A stretch of 64,000 bases of DNA from Terriglobales bacterium. GTDB lineage: Bacteria; Acidobacteriota; Terriglobia; Terriglobales; Acidobacteriaceae. Within the stretch, counting starts at the first letter, position 1. Every line of letters begins with the position of its first letter. Made by a program: the position numbers and the translations under genes. Below are positions 1 to 8,016 of this stretch, one piece after another. A model generated the notes under the pieces. That model was not told the DNA's origin, ran no database searches, and saw only the letters and a program-made list of their open reading frames with translations. Location of the stretch: positions 120,758-184,757 of the forward strand of contig JAICXB010000002.1 of assembly GCA_025980765.1 (NCBI GenBank), given 5' to 3'.

Positions 1-525
1 ACCATTCTCTTCATGCTTATCGAAGGCGCGATGATGGCCATGCTCTACGCCAGCTACTTCTACTACCGCACTCGATCGACGGATTGGCCACCAGGAGTGA
101 TGCCGCCGGCGCTGACCTACGGCGTCGCCAATGGCATCGTATTCCTTCTCAGCCTGGCTCCGGCGTGGTGGACGCGGAAAAAATCGCGAGCGGGAGACAT
201 TTCTGGCGCGCGCATGGGCTTAGTCGTACTAGCGATTTTCGGCGCTGTGAACATTGCCTTGCGCGTGTATGAATTTTCCGCGCTGAACTGCGAGTGGAGC
301 GCGAATGCCTACGCATCCACGGTATGGATGCTGCTGGGCGTTCATTCCGCGCATCTGGCGACAGACTTCATTGAAACCGTGGTGCTGGCGGTATTGGCGT
401 TTACCGATCGCGTGGACGGCACCCGCTTCAGCGATTTCGATGAGAACTCGATGTACTGGTATTTCGTCGTGGGTGTCGCCGTAGTTACGGATTTTGTGAT
501 CTACGGGGCGACGAGGCTGCTGTAG
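1..525 (+). CDS. Cytochrome c oxidase subunit III, 5'-truncated by window edge
   Basis: This is the C-terminal part of a heme-copper oxidase subunit III (CoxC/CtaE family), an inner-membrane subunit of the terminal oxidase that reduces oxygen. The frame is open to base 1, with four codons (TILF) before the first ATG at 13, so the gene starts outside the window. About 174 codons with several hydrophobic helices are visible. The opening helix carries a Glu (LIEGAMM), and a later helix has a His-rich segment followed by Glu (GVHSAHLATDFIE), as in the family. A small membrane gene, CtaG and a c-type cytochrome follow on the same strand, which fits an oxidase operon. The family call is from recognition of these patterns. 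Confidence 0.82.
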   Translation, partial: TILFMLIEGAMMAMLYASYFYYRTRSTDWPPGVMPPALTYGVANGIVFLLSLAPAWWTRKKSRAGDISGARMGLVVLAIFGAVNIALRVYEFSALNCEWSANAYASTVWMLLGVHSAHLATDFIETVVLAVLAFTDRVDGTRFSDFDENSMYWYFVVGVAVVTDFVIYGATRLL

Positions 526-534
526 CGAAAACAA

Positions 535-906
535 ATGAAACAAGCAGAACACATCGCCGATACACCGCGGCTTGAGGCTGCGGTGTGGTGGGGCGTCGCT
601 GCCGGGCCGCTGGCTTGGGGATGCGATCTCGGTTCCAGCTATGCCGTCGCGCCACATGCGTGTTCCACCGGGCACTTCTATGTGCTGCATGTGATCAGCC
701 TGGTGTTTTTTCTGATTGCGCTCAGCGGCTTTGCGCTGGCATTCGGCACTTACCGCCGGCTTCCCGACAACGCAGAAAAGCAGGGACATTTACCCCGAGA
801 TCGGGCCTTCTTTTTGTCTCTCGTGGGCATCGTGATGAGCCTGGGCTTTGCCATCATCATCATCGCCGGCGCTGTGCCGCGCTGGATCTTGAGTCCGTGT
901 GCCTGA
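535..906 (+). CDS. Small three-helix membrane protein in the oxidase operon
   Basis: The product is 123 aa with three clear hydrophobic segments, at about residues 18-40, 46-70 and 88-114, and a short polar loop before the last one. I do not recognise a named family. It starts 9 nt after the oxidase subunit III stop and its TGA lies just before the ctaG start, so the three genes are probably cotranscribed. The position suggests an accessory or assembly role for the oxidase. That is inference from context only. Confidence 0.65.
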   Translation: MKQAEHIADTPRLEAAVWWGVAAGPLAWGCDLGSSYAVAPHACSTGHFYVLHVISLVFFLIALSGFALAFGTYRRLPDNAEKQGHLPRDRAFFLSLVGIVMSLGFAIIIIAGAVPRWILSPCA

Positions 907-907
907 G

Positions 908-1843
908 ATGAAGCGCGTGGCAAAACTCGTGAGCTTCGGCGCGATCAACCTTTGCGCATTACAGGCCTTTGCGCACCAGACCGGCACTCCGGCGCGCGCA
1001 TCCGGATGGTCATGGGAGCCGTTTGTCGTGCTTCCACTGGCAATCACTGCCGTGCTGTTCGCCACTGGCAGTGCGCGCATGTGGCGGCGGTCGAGCGCAC
1101 GGCTGAGCGTTTGGCCGACCCTTTCGTTTTCTTCCGGGTTGCTCATGCTGATTGTGGCGCTCGATTCTCCCATTCACGAAATCGGCGACCAGCTCTTCTG
1201 GGTGCACATGACGCAGCACGAGCTGCTCATGCTGGTTGCGGCGCCGCTGCTGGTAATGGGACGTCCAGTGGTCACTTTCTTATGGGCTCTGCCAATCCGC
1301 TGGCGCGAAGCTCTGGGGGCTGCCGCAAAACGACGTGCCTGGGTGACAGTGTGGTCGCTGATCTCGGCGGCCCCCGCAGCATGGTTGATTCACGCGCTGG
1401 CGCTATGGATATGGCACGCGCCGCGATTGTTTGAGGCCGCTCTGCAGAGTGAGGGTGTACATGGGCTGCAGCATCTCTGTTTTCTGGGAAGTGCACTGCT
1501 CTTCTGGTGGACGCTGATCCATGGCGGGCACGGGCGGCTGGGTTATGGCGCGGCGGTGATTTACGTATTCACCACAGCCGCGCACAACAGTGTGTTGGGA
1601 GCATTGCTCACCTTTGCGCCGCATCCCTGGTATCCGAGCTACGTTGCCAGCACAGCAGCGTGGTCGTTGACTCCGCTCGAAGATCAGCAACTCGGAGGCC
1701 TCATCATGTGGGTGCCGGCGGGAGTGATTCTGTTTGTCATCGGACTTGCGCTGTTCGCGGCCTGGATGGGCGAATCCGAGCGCCGGTTCCAGTACACGCG
1801 TGTGGCGGCACTGGTTGCGAGCGAGGCAAGCAATAAGCGGTAG
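908..1843 (+). CDS. ctaG: CtaG-type cytochrome c oxidase assembly protein
   Basis: This is a polytopic membrane protein of the caa3-type CtaG family, which helps assemble the copper centres of cytochrome c oxidase. It is 311 aa from ATG 908; the track also allows GTG 899, which overlaps the previous stop. About seven hydrophobic helices are visible, with conserved-looking His-rich stretches (HMTQHELLML, IWHAPRLF, TAAHNSVLGALLTFAPHPWY). The oxidase subunit III and cytochrome c neighbours support the role. The last codons (SNKR, then TAG) are already part of a 7-nt repeat array, so the natural C-terminus may have been altered by that array. Confidence 0.82.
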   Translation: MKRVAKLVSFGAINLCALQAFAHQTGTPARASGWSWEPFVVLPLAITAVLFATGSARMWRRSSARLSVWPTLSFSSGLLMLIVALDSPIHEIGDQLFWVHMTQHELLMLVAAPLLVMGRPVVTFLWALPIRWREALGAAAKRRAWVTVWSLISAAPAAWLIHALALWIWHAPRLFEAALQSEGVHGLQHLCFLGSALLFWWTLIHGGHGRLGYGAAVIYVFTTAAHNSVLGALLTFAPHPWYPSYVASTAAWSLTPLEDQQLGGLIMWVPAGVILFVIGLALFAAWMGESERRFQYTRVAALVASEASNKR

Positions 1844-1930
1844 GCAATAAGCAATAAGCGTAAGTGATAAGTGATAGGCAGTAAGCGATAAGCAGTAAGC
1901 AGCAAGTAGTAAGCGGTAAGCAATAAGCAA
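1834..1930 (+). repeat. Direct array of about 14 heptamers (TAAGCRR)
   Basis: TAAG-like cores recur every 7 nt (one interval is 6 nt) from 1834 to about 1930. The consensus is TAAGCRR with variants such as TAGGCAA, TAAGTGA and CAAGTAG. It starts inside the last codons of ctaG and ends about 75 nt before the cytochrome c gene. Unlike the other arrays in this window I see no facing complementary arm. Confidence 0.85.
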
Positions 1931-2006
1931 CAGAGAGCGATTAGAGCGATCAAAGGAAATGGAGGGCGGGCTAGAAGCCGGCAGCTAATAGCCAGGAGCT
2001 TTCACG

Positions 2007-2411
2007 ATGCGCGATAGAGCCAACCAATTTTTCATCGGCTTATTTCTGGTGATTGTCGCGGCCGCGCTCTTCGGCGGGTGGATTCGAATGGACCGGGAAA
2101 ACGGTGTCAGACGAGCGGCGGAACTGGCGCATGGCGATCCCCACGCCGGGCCCGGCAAGATCCGCAAGTATGGTTGTTACAGCTGTCACACCATTCCGGG
2201 CGTCGCCGGAGCTAACGGGCTGGTAGGGCCTCCATTGGCCGGAATTGGTGGCCGCGTATTCATCGCGGGCGAGTTGCCGAACACGCCGGAGAACCTTACG
2301 CACTGGATCCAGCATCCGCATCAAGTCGAACCACATACCGCGATGCCGGAGATGGGCGTAACCGATCAGGACAGCCGCGACATTGCCGCGTATTTGTACA
2401 CGTTGCGATGA
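2007..2411 (+). CDS. Membrane-anchored monoheme cytochrome c
   Basis: The protein is 134 aa. An N-terminal hydrophobic segment (about residues 8-26) is an uncleaved anchor or signal. One heme-c site CYSCH follows at about residues 53-57, and a distal Met ligand is probable in the later HTAMPEMGV segment. It would carry electrons on the outer face of the inner membrane, probably to the oxidase encoded just upstream. An AGGAG ribosome site lies about 8 nt before the ATG. It is separated from ctaG by the heptamer array. Confidence 0.85.
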   Translation: MRDRANQFFIGLFLVIVAAALFGGWIRMDRENGVRRAAELAHGDPHAGPGKIRKYGCYSCHTIPGVAGANGLVGPPLAGIGGRVFIAGELPNTPENLTHWIQHPHQVEPHTAMPEMGVTDQDSRDIAAYLYTLR

Positions 2412-2659
2412 GCGCAACGATAACTCACGCTAGAAGGACAAGCCTTTCTTGCGCTGCTCTTCCGACGACAGACAGGCGGTACCGCTAGCCTATGCAAAAG
2501 ACCACCTGCGCGAACTGGTGCCGTATGAGGGTTGAACTCCGCAAATGTGCGGTTCGGGGCGCTCTCAACCGGCCCCTTGTTTGCGGCAAAGCATGAAAAC
2601 CCGGTCGAGGGCGGCCGGAAGCACACGATTTTCGCAATCTCAAAAGCAAGGAGCTCCTT

Positions 2660-3424
2660 ATGCGACTGCTATTGCTCTTCGTTTTGTGCCTCGGCGTTCT
2701 CCCCAGCGCCGCGGCCCAAGGCACTGACTGCTCAAAGCTTCCCGATTACGGCAAGCTCAAAGGCGCGCTTACTGACATTGTCAAGCAAGGCAAGGACGCC
2801 AATGGCGGCTTGGGAAACCAGGAGTGGGGAGCGGTAGTCAACCGCGACGGCATCATCTGTGCCGTGGTCTTTAGCGGGCCTGATCGCTCGAAGCAATGGC
2901 CGGGTAGCCGGTTGATTGCCGCGGAAAAGGCCAATACCGCGAATGCGCTCAGCTTGCCCAACTTCGCGCTTTCCACCGGCAATCTCTATTCTGCCGCCCA
3001 ACCCGGACAAAGCTTGTATGGCCTTGCCATGATGGGTCCGAATCCTGCGGCAGCGTTCGCCGGACCACCCACAAAATTCGGGCAGCAGGACGATCCCATG
3101 GTGGGCAAGGCCATCGGCGGCATAATCGTTTTTGGCGGCGGGCTGCCGCTCTACACCCATCAGGGTGAACTGGTGGGTGGCTTAGGGGTGAGCGGCGATA
3201 CCGCCTGCACCGATCACGTGATTGCCTGGAAGGTGAGAAACAAATTGGGGCTGGATGCCGTGCCGATGGGAGTCGCGCCGGGATCGAGTGACAACCTCAT
3301 CTTCGATATTCAGAACGGACAAAGCTCCAGCGGCTTCGGACATCCGCCATGCAAAGGCGGGAAACCGGCGGAAGACATCATTAAAAGGCTGACGCAAACT
3401 ATGCCAACTGGGCCGAAGCATTGA
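2660..3424 (+). CDS. Exported GlcG/HbpS-family protein
   Basis: The 254-aa product starts with a Sec signal peptide ([20 protein letters not shown]). The mature part resembles the GlcG/HbpS family (formerly DUF336), whose characterised members bind heme or cofactors: GAVVNRDGIICAVVFSG, then SRLIAAEKANTANA, and a late glycine-rich VGGLGVSGDTACTDH segment. An AAGGAG site sits 7-8 nt before the ATG. The 248 bases upstream hold no gene that I can support. The substrate is unknown, and the heme link is family knowledge rather than something visible here. Confidence 0.75.
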   Translation: MRLLLLFVLCLGVLPSAAAQGTDCSKLPDYGKLKGALTDIVKQGKDANGGLGNQEWGAVVNRDGIICAVVFSGPDRSKQWPGSRLIAAEKANTANALSLPNFALSTGNLYSAAQPGQSLYGLAMMGPNPAAAFAGPPTKFGQQDDPMVGKAIGGIIVFGGGLPLYTHQGELVGGLGVSGDTACTDHVIAWKVRNKLGLDAVPMGVAPGSSDNLIFDIQNGQSSSGFGHPPCKGGKPAEDIIKRLTQTMPTGPKH

Positions 3425-3469
3425 TCATGGAAGAAGATTGACCACGAGGACTCGGTATACTGAAACCGG

Positions 3470-3748
3470 ATGGACTTCGAATGGGACCCGAAGAAGGATA
3501 CGGCGAATCAGCGCAAGCACGGTATCAGTTTTCGAGAGGCTGCAACGGTGTTTGAGGATGTTTTATCGACGACATTTCCAGATCAGGACCATTCCTCATC
3601 CGAGCAACGCTATTTGACAATAGGACTGTCGACTTTAGGGCGTTTGCTCGTCATATCGCACACCGAGCGCCGAGACACGATCCGCATCATCAGCGCGCGC
3701 CTCGTAACGCGCAGAGAAAAAGGCTTTTATGAAGAAAGTGAACCATAA
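3470..3748 (+). CDS. brnT: BrnT-family toxin
   Basis: The product is 92 aa, the usual BrnT length. It opens with the family signature (FEWDPKKDTANQRKHGISF) and ends with the RIISARLVTRREKGFYEE helix typical of BrnT ribonuclease toxins, which resemble RelE. The next gene overlaps its last 20 nt, the classic toxin-antitoxin arrangement with the toxin first. Regulation is probably autoregulation by the complex, as in known BrnTA. The frame is intact. Confidence 0.88.
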   Translation: MDFEWDPKKDTANQRKHGISFREAATVFEDVLSTTFPDQDHSSSEQRYLTIGLSTLGRLLVISHTERRDTIRIISARLVTRREKGFYEESEP

Positions 3749-4004
3749 TAAAACTAGCGCCCTCCGTCCGGAATATGATTTCGCTGCGATGAAAGGGGGA
3801 GTTCGCGGCAAATATGTCAAGCGTCTGCGAGAAGGTACAAACATTGTTTTGCTGCACCCGGAAATTGCCGAAGCGTTCCCCACGGAAGGCGCAGTAAACG
3901 AGGCGCTGCGGGGAATTCTAAATACAACGCGAGCGGTGCGGCGTACGGGTGGGTTGCCTGAGAATGCCATTGAGCGCACTGCTGGAGCCAAGCGCAACCG
4001 TTAA
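3729..4004 (+). CDS. Antitoxin partner of BrnT
   Basis: This 91-aa basic protein overlaps brnT by 20 nt. It is not a textbook BrnA. It contains GGVRGKYVKRLREG followed by NIVLLHPEIAEAFPTEGAVNEALRGIL, a pattern I associate with small antitoxins paired with BrnT-like toxins, whose C-terminal helix would bind DNA as a ribbon-helix-helix or similar dimer. The antitoxin role is inferred from position and family resemblance. Both genes are intact. Confidence 0.72.
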   Translation: MKKVNHNKTSALRPEYDFAAMKGGVRGKYVKRLREGTNIVLLHPEIAEAFPTEGAVNEALRGILNTTRAVRRTGGLPENAIERTAGAKRNR

Positions 4005-4033
4005 CCGCGACGCGAGCGGGTGTTCGCCCGCGT

Positions 4034-4951
4034 CTAGCTCTCGATTTCAATTCCCAAATATGAACCCTCACGATGGCGCATGCCCCAGGCCATGCGCGGA
4101 GTGTTGTGGGCGATGCCGTAGCGGCCGCGGCTGTCGAGCAGGATCATGCCTCCATGTCCATTGAGCCGTGAGCTGAGGTATCCAATGGCCTCGCGGGCGG
4201 CCATCTCCGGAGCCGCGCCGGTCTGCACCCGATCCGCTGCCCATTTGCCGAGCACCAGCTTCATCATCGGCTCTCCCCATCCCGTGCAGGAAACCGCGGC
4301 GCTTTGGTCATCAGCGTAACAGCCGCAGCCGATCAGTGATGAATCTCCCACACGTCCTGGCGCCTTGTTCAGGGTGCCGCCAGTCGATGTCGCGGCGGCA
4401 AGATGGCCGTTCACGTCGAGAGCGATTGCGCCTACGGTGTCATGTCCGGAGCCGGCGAAGGTGAGATCGTGCTCGCCGGCTGCGGCTTTGGCCTGCGCAA
4501 TCGCCAGCCGCTCGCGCTCGCGCGGGATTACCAGTTCGCTGTTGTCGATGAGTTTCATCCCATGCTCGGCGGCAAAGCGCTCGGCGCCCTCGGCTACGAA
4601 ATAAACGTGCGGGCTCTCGCTGAGCACCAGCCGCGCGGCGCGCACCGGATTGCGAAGATGCTCCACGCAGCCAACCCCGCCGGCGCGCAAAGTGGCGCCG
4701 TCCATAATGAGAGCATCCATCTGCACGCGGCCATCGCGGGTGAGAAAGCTTCCCTTGGCTGCGTCGAAAGTCTCGTCATCTTCCATGACGACTACCGCCT
4801 CTTCGACTGCCTTCAGCGCGCTCCCTCCAGATGCCAGCACCGACCATCCGGCTTCGAGCGCCTTCTGTACGCCGCGTTGGTGGTCGTCCACGACGCTGTC
4901 GGGCATCGCCCAGGCTCCGCCATGCACCACCAGAATCGGCTCAGTTCGCAT
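4034..4951 (-). CDS. iaaA: Isoaspartyl peptidase / L-asparaginase (Ntn-hydrolase)
   Basis: This is an Ntn-hydrolase of the plant-type asparaginase family, which removes isoaspartyl residues from dipeptides and hydrolyses asparagine. The 305-aa precursor begins ILVVHGGAWAM. The autocleavage site is visible in GHDTVGAIALD: Thr172 would become the N-terminal nucleophile of the beta subunit. A downstream STGGTLNKAPGRVGDSSLIG stretch matches the substrate-binding region. No signal peptide is seen, so it is cytoplasmic. Length matches the E. coli enzyme. It has no obvious operon partner. Confidence 0.9.
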   Translation of the reverse strand: MRTEPILVVHGGAWAMPDSVVDDHQRGVQKALEAGWSVLASGGSALKAVEEAVVVMEDDETFDAAKGSFLTRDGRVQMDALIMDGATLRAGGVGCVEHLRNPVRAARLVLSESPHVYFVAEGAERFAAEHGMKLIDNSELVIPRERERLAIAQAKAAAGEHDLTFAGSGHDTVGAIALDVNGHLAAATSTGGTLNKAPGRVGDSSLIGCGCYADDQSAAVSCTGWGEPMMKLVLGKWAADRVQTGAAPEMAAREAIGYLSSRLNGHGGMILLDSRGRYGIAHNTPRMAWGMRHREGSYLGIEIES

Positions 4952-5019
4952 CGGAAAGCTCCGCAGCCACGAAGCCGCGAGGCTTCGAAGCTAAATGGAT
5001 TTGTGAACCATTACTTTTA

Positions 5020-5154
5020 CCACGGAGGCACGGAGGCACGGAGGCACGGAGGCACGGAGAACAAGAAAACCACTGAACACGGAGGGCACGGAGTAAACGG
5101 AGGGAAGGCGCTTTATAAACACCCTCTGTGACCTCCGTGACCTCCGTGTTGAAG
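5020..5154. repeat. Facing arrays of ACGGAGGC octamers
   Basis: The left arm is a near-perfect run of the 8-nt unit ACGGAGGC (four to five copies from 5020). A partial second run (CACGGAGGGCACGGAG) lies near 5086. The right arm (about 5121-5154) is the complement, GTGACCTCCGTGACCTCCGTG. The two arms could pair into a long hairpin. It lies in the gap between iaaA and the methyltransferase gene. Confidence 0.85.
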
Positions 5155-5193
5155 ATTTGTTTTTCGCAAGCACCCGTAATGCCGAGGCAGCCC

Positions 5194-6228
5194 CTATTTC
5201 TTCGAAATGATCACCTGATCGATTCCCGCTGGATTCTCGCGCAGTTCGCTCGATGAGAATCCGGCGTGACGGAACATCTGCTCGAGTTCCTTGAAGGTGT
5301 AGGCGTCTCCGGCAGGAGTGTTGGCCAACATGGTGAGTGAAAATCCGGCAGCATGCGGCGGCGAAATGCGGTCCTCGTTGGGAATGAACTCGAGTGTTGC
5401 CACCCGGCCTCCCGGCTTGAGTGCTGCATAAATCTTCCTGAGCAGCTTCTCATTGGTGGGAATGTCGAAGTGATGGAGAAACGCAGTGAGAAGAACCACG
5501 TCATATCCGCTTCCGAAATCGACATCGAAGGCGCTGCCGGGGATGGTGCTGTAGCGGTCCGAAACTCCGGCTTTGGCGGCATTCTCTTTGGTGACTTCCA
5601 GCACGTTGGGCCAATCGACGCCTACGATGCGGGCTTTGGGATTGCGCTGGGCAATCGTGATTCCGAAGATGCCGTGGCTGGCGGCGATGTCCAGCACCTT
5701 CCAGGGCTCGCCGGAACTGGCCCCCAGCAACTCGGCAATGTATGCCGCGGAAGGCACGCGGAGCGAGGCCATACCCCGAGCAAACTCAATCCACATGGGA
5801 TTGTCTGGAGCGGTGCTGGCAGATTCGTCCTGCGCCGCTCCGCCGCGACGGACCGCCTCCGCGAGCTTCCCAAAATGGGCACAATGAATTGGCGTGCACA
5901 GAAACTGGGTTGCCGCGCCGATATATGCCGGCGAGCGCTTGCTTAAGAACATTTGCGACTCCGGAGTCGGCAGGTAGCGCTCGCCTCGCTTTTCCAATAA
6001 GCCGGTGATGACCAGATAGTCGCAGAGTATCCTGACGCCGCGGGCGTCGGCTTTGATCTGCGCCGCGATCTGCGCTGCACTTGCGCCTCCATCGCCGATT
6101 TGCGTGAACAAATCCAGTTCGATCGCGGCTTTCAGGGCCTCAGTCTGCTGATAAGCATTGAGCAATTGAAAAATCTTCAGAGGGGTAAGCTGGGAGGATT
6201 GCGGAACAACACTATGAGCTGTGGACAT
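5194..6228 (-). CDS. SAM-dependent O-methyltransferase-like protein
   Basis: The 344-aa protein has the layout of plant-type O-methyltransferases. An N-terminal winged-helix dimerisation domain (about residues 15-90, including ALKAAIELDLFTQIGDG) precedes a Rossmann methyltransferase domain with motif I VLDIAASHGIFGI, a VDWPNVLEV acidic motif, and LLTAFLHHFD and LKPGGRVATLEF motifs. The substrate cannot be told from sequence. It stands alone between repeat-containing gaps, so context does not help. Confidence 0.8.
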   Translation of the reverse strand: MSTAHSVVPQSSQLTPLKIFQLLNAYQQTEALKAAIELDLFTQIGDGGASAAQIAAQIKADARGVRILCDYLVITGLLEKRGERYLPTPESQMFLSKRSPAYIGAATQFLCTPIHCAHFGKLAEAVRRGGAAQDESASTAPDNPMWIEFARGMASLRVPSAAYIAELLGASSGEPWKVLDIAASHGIFGITIAQRNPKARIVGVDWPNVLEVTKENAAKAGVSDRYSTIPGSAFDVDFGSGYDVVLLTAFLHHFDIPTNEKLLRKIYAALKPGGRVATLEFIPNEDRISPPHAAGFSLTMLANTPAGDAYTFKELEQMFRHAGFSSSELRENPAGIDQVIISKK

Positions 6229-6287
6229 ACAAAAAAGCTAGCACAGTCCAGAGTGGCTGGTGGGATCTTGCTGTAGCGGCTGTGCGT

Positions 6288-6545
6288 TTACCGGGCAACT
6301 TGGCTGGATTTGTGCGCTGTCTCCGAAACCGGGCCTTTGGGCTTGGCGGGATTGGGTTGAGCCGGGCTGGAGGCGTTCTTCGGCCGCGTCGACCTCATGC
6401 CGATGAGCGGTCCGTGATAGGTGAGTTCACTGACTTCCGATTCGCTGTTGATCTTAGCCATGGTTTGGCGCTCACAAGAGTAGATGCAGATTAACTCTAC
6501 TCCGTGACCGACAAAACCGGTAGTTACGAAAGGAATGCGCCCCAT
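6288..6545 (-). CDS. Doubtful small ORF
   Basis: This 85-aa frame has a low-complexity Pro/Ala/Lys-rich tail and no recognised domain. A shorter product from an internal ATG at 6461 is possible. No convincing ribosome site precedes either start. It is listed because it fills a gap between two minus-strand genes and does not overlap another gene, but it may be non-coding. Confidence 0.25.
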   Translation of the reverse strand: MGRIPFVTTGFVGHGVELICIYSCERQTMAKINSESEVSELTYHGPLIGMRSTRPKNASSPAQPNPAKPKGPVSETAHKSSQVAR

Positions 6546-6660
6546 AAAGCTAACAGTAGCAGGCGGTTACTTTCTTCGAATTGTCACGCAGCCGTGGCTA
6601 TAAAGCACTGTAGAGGCAGATGATGCGCCAAGCGCAACATGTGCAGTTATGCTGCCACGC

Positions 6661-7029
6661 TCAGTTTGCAGGCACCAGTCGTGGTCGGTTCTTTACGTGC
6701 TTCTGCGTCACTGCTCGTGCGGGATCGCACGTCGTCATTCCAAGGAACTCCATACCTCGATCGTCTTCCCGTTCGAAGTAGTAGCTGCGCATGGTGAAGC
6801 AGCCTTGCTTGCGGGCTTCCTCCTGGGAATCGCTGGAAGCAGGCTTGGCAGAGTGATCTGAACCGACGAACGAATTCTTCGATTGCGGACTGGCGAACGG
6901 CCGATTAGCGATTGTGGCCAGGGCCTGGGTTTTCACGATTGCTGCAGTTGAAACCTGATCACCGGCGGGTTGCGGCTGGTCAGCAGCAACGGCAACGCCA
7001 AGCACGAGGAGCGGAAGAAGAAGAGTCAT
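6661..7029 (-). CDS. Small exported protein of unknown function
   Basis: The track starts at a TTG (7035), but ATG 7029 has a strong AAAGGAG site 6 nt upstream and is preferred, giving 122 aa. A Sec signal peptide (MTLLLPLLVLGVAVAADQ) is followed by a variable spacer and a well-ordered C-terminal block with two Cys (GCFTMRSYYFEREDD...MTTCDP) that could form a disulfide outside the cytoplasm. I do not recognise the family. Confidence 0.6.
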   Translation of the reverse strand: MTLLLPLLVLGVAVAADQPQPAGDQVSTAAIVKTQALATIANRPFASPQSKNSFVGSDHSAKPASSDSQEEARKQGCFTMRSYYFEREDDRGMEFLGMTTCDPARAVTQKHVKNRPRLVPAN

Positions 7030-7170
7030 AACCAACTCCTTTCCCGGTTCAAAGTATAGGCAAGCAGCAGAGCTGGCTCAAGTGGGGTCTTTGCTGAGCA
7101 GACGACTTTACCTCGACAGCAGAGCTAGGCATTCTTGCTGTTGTGGATCAGTGTCGAGAGATAGATAAAT

Positions 7171-7329
7171 GTCATTCTGAGCGAGGGCGAACGCCCGAGT
7201 CGAAGAACCGCAACGCTTGCCGCCCCGGCGATATCAGAGACCTTCCACATAGCTGCTTATCTGCATTCCAAGCCCGACGGATACTCGGGATCCTTCGACT
7301 CGGGCGTGCGCCCTCGCTCAGGACGACAG
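7171..7329. repeat. Inverted-repeat element, copy A
   Basis: A left arm at 7171-7209 (core GAGCGAGGGCGAACGCCCGA) faces a right arm at 7288-7329 (core TCGGGCGTGCGCCCTCGCTC), with about 80 nt of unrelated sequence between. Each arm is itself palindromic. The same element, with similar arms but a different centre, occurs at 49362-49534. I see no gene in the 7036-7379 gap beyond this element. Confidence 0.85.
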
Positions 7330-7379
7330 TGGCGCAGTTTAGCATCTCAATTCGGTCTACATTAACCTGGAAAAATGGG

Positions 7380-7571
7380 CTAGCCACGCAAGCGACCGCG
7401 TTTTATGAGATTCGCTTTGATGTTTTCTAGCGGTATCCCTTTTTCATTGCGGCGCGATTCCGAAATCAGCCCATCCCAAAACTCTTCTAATAATGCGCCG
7501 TATTTTTTCAGGTCGATTTGAACCGCTACCTTGCGACCCTTCTCGTCAGTAACAAACTGGATTCCGGTCAT
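7380..7571 (-). CDS. Probable orphan antitoxin-like protein
   Basis: The 63-aa product opens with MTGIQFVTDEKGRKVAVQID, a beta-hairpin/helix start like small antitoxins that precede RelE/ParE-type toxins, and ends with a basic tail (ANLIKRGRLRG). No toxin gene follows it: the next bases downstream on this strand are the inverted-repeat element. The antitoxin role is inferred from resemblance, and a solitary function cannot be excluded. Confidence 0.5.
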   Translation of the reverse strand: MTGIQFVTDEKGRKVAVQIDLKKYGALLEEFWDGLISESRRNEKGIPLENIKANLIKRGRLRG

Positions 7572-7716
7572 GGCTCTAATTCCCCAGGCAATGCTATGGG
7601 TGCAGCAGTGTGCCTATATAAAGATAGCCTGTTCTACCGCTCCACCCATGAAGTTCGGTGACGTGCTTATTGCAGCTTTCATGCGCCTATTATGCGCCCA
7701 AAGCTCCGGTCGAGTG

Positions 7717-7974
7717 TCATGTCATGTGGCGAGAAAGCACGAACGCTAAGGCCGCAATCAGCTCTACACCAAAGCCGATCATGATGCCAATGACCGGGCT
7801 CCAGCGCCGGCGCTTTGCCGAGTACGCCAGGCCCATGAGCATCCAGACGTATTGCCCAATTTCAGCAACGAGCAATGGATGAGCCGGATCATGGAGCGCT
7901 CCCGACGCTCTCGTGCGATTGACATTAAAAATTGTGGTCGCAATTAGCCCCACACCCAAGAGGATGGTGAGCAC
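7717..7974 (-). CDS. Small membrane protein downstream of recA
   Basis: About 85 aa from GTG 7974, with three hydrophobic stretches at the N-terminus, middle (LLVAEIGQYVWMLMGLAY) and C-terminus (VIGIMIGFGVELIAALAFVL). The frame runs in phase from the recA stop with no ATG, so the true start is uncertain and might lie a few codons further upstream. There is no recognised family. It could be cotranscribed with recA. Confidence 0.45.
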   Translation of the reverse strand: MLTILLGVGLIATTIFNVNRTRASGALHDPAHPLLVAEIGQYVWMLMGLAYSAKRRRWSPVIGIMIGFGVELIAALAFVLSRHMT

Positions 7975-8016
7975 CGCGGCAAGCGCGATTTCTTTGCGAT
8001 TGGCCTGCAGGCGATC

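Noticed and set aside
4403-5131. 242-aa plus-strand ORF
   Set aside because: It is antisense to iaaA and its end translates the ACGGAGGC array.
5020-5154. Possible CRISPR array
   Set aside because: The units are 8 nt with no unique spacers, and no cas genes are nearby. The same reasoning applies to the other arrays.
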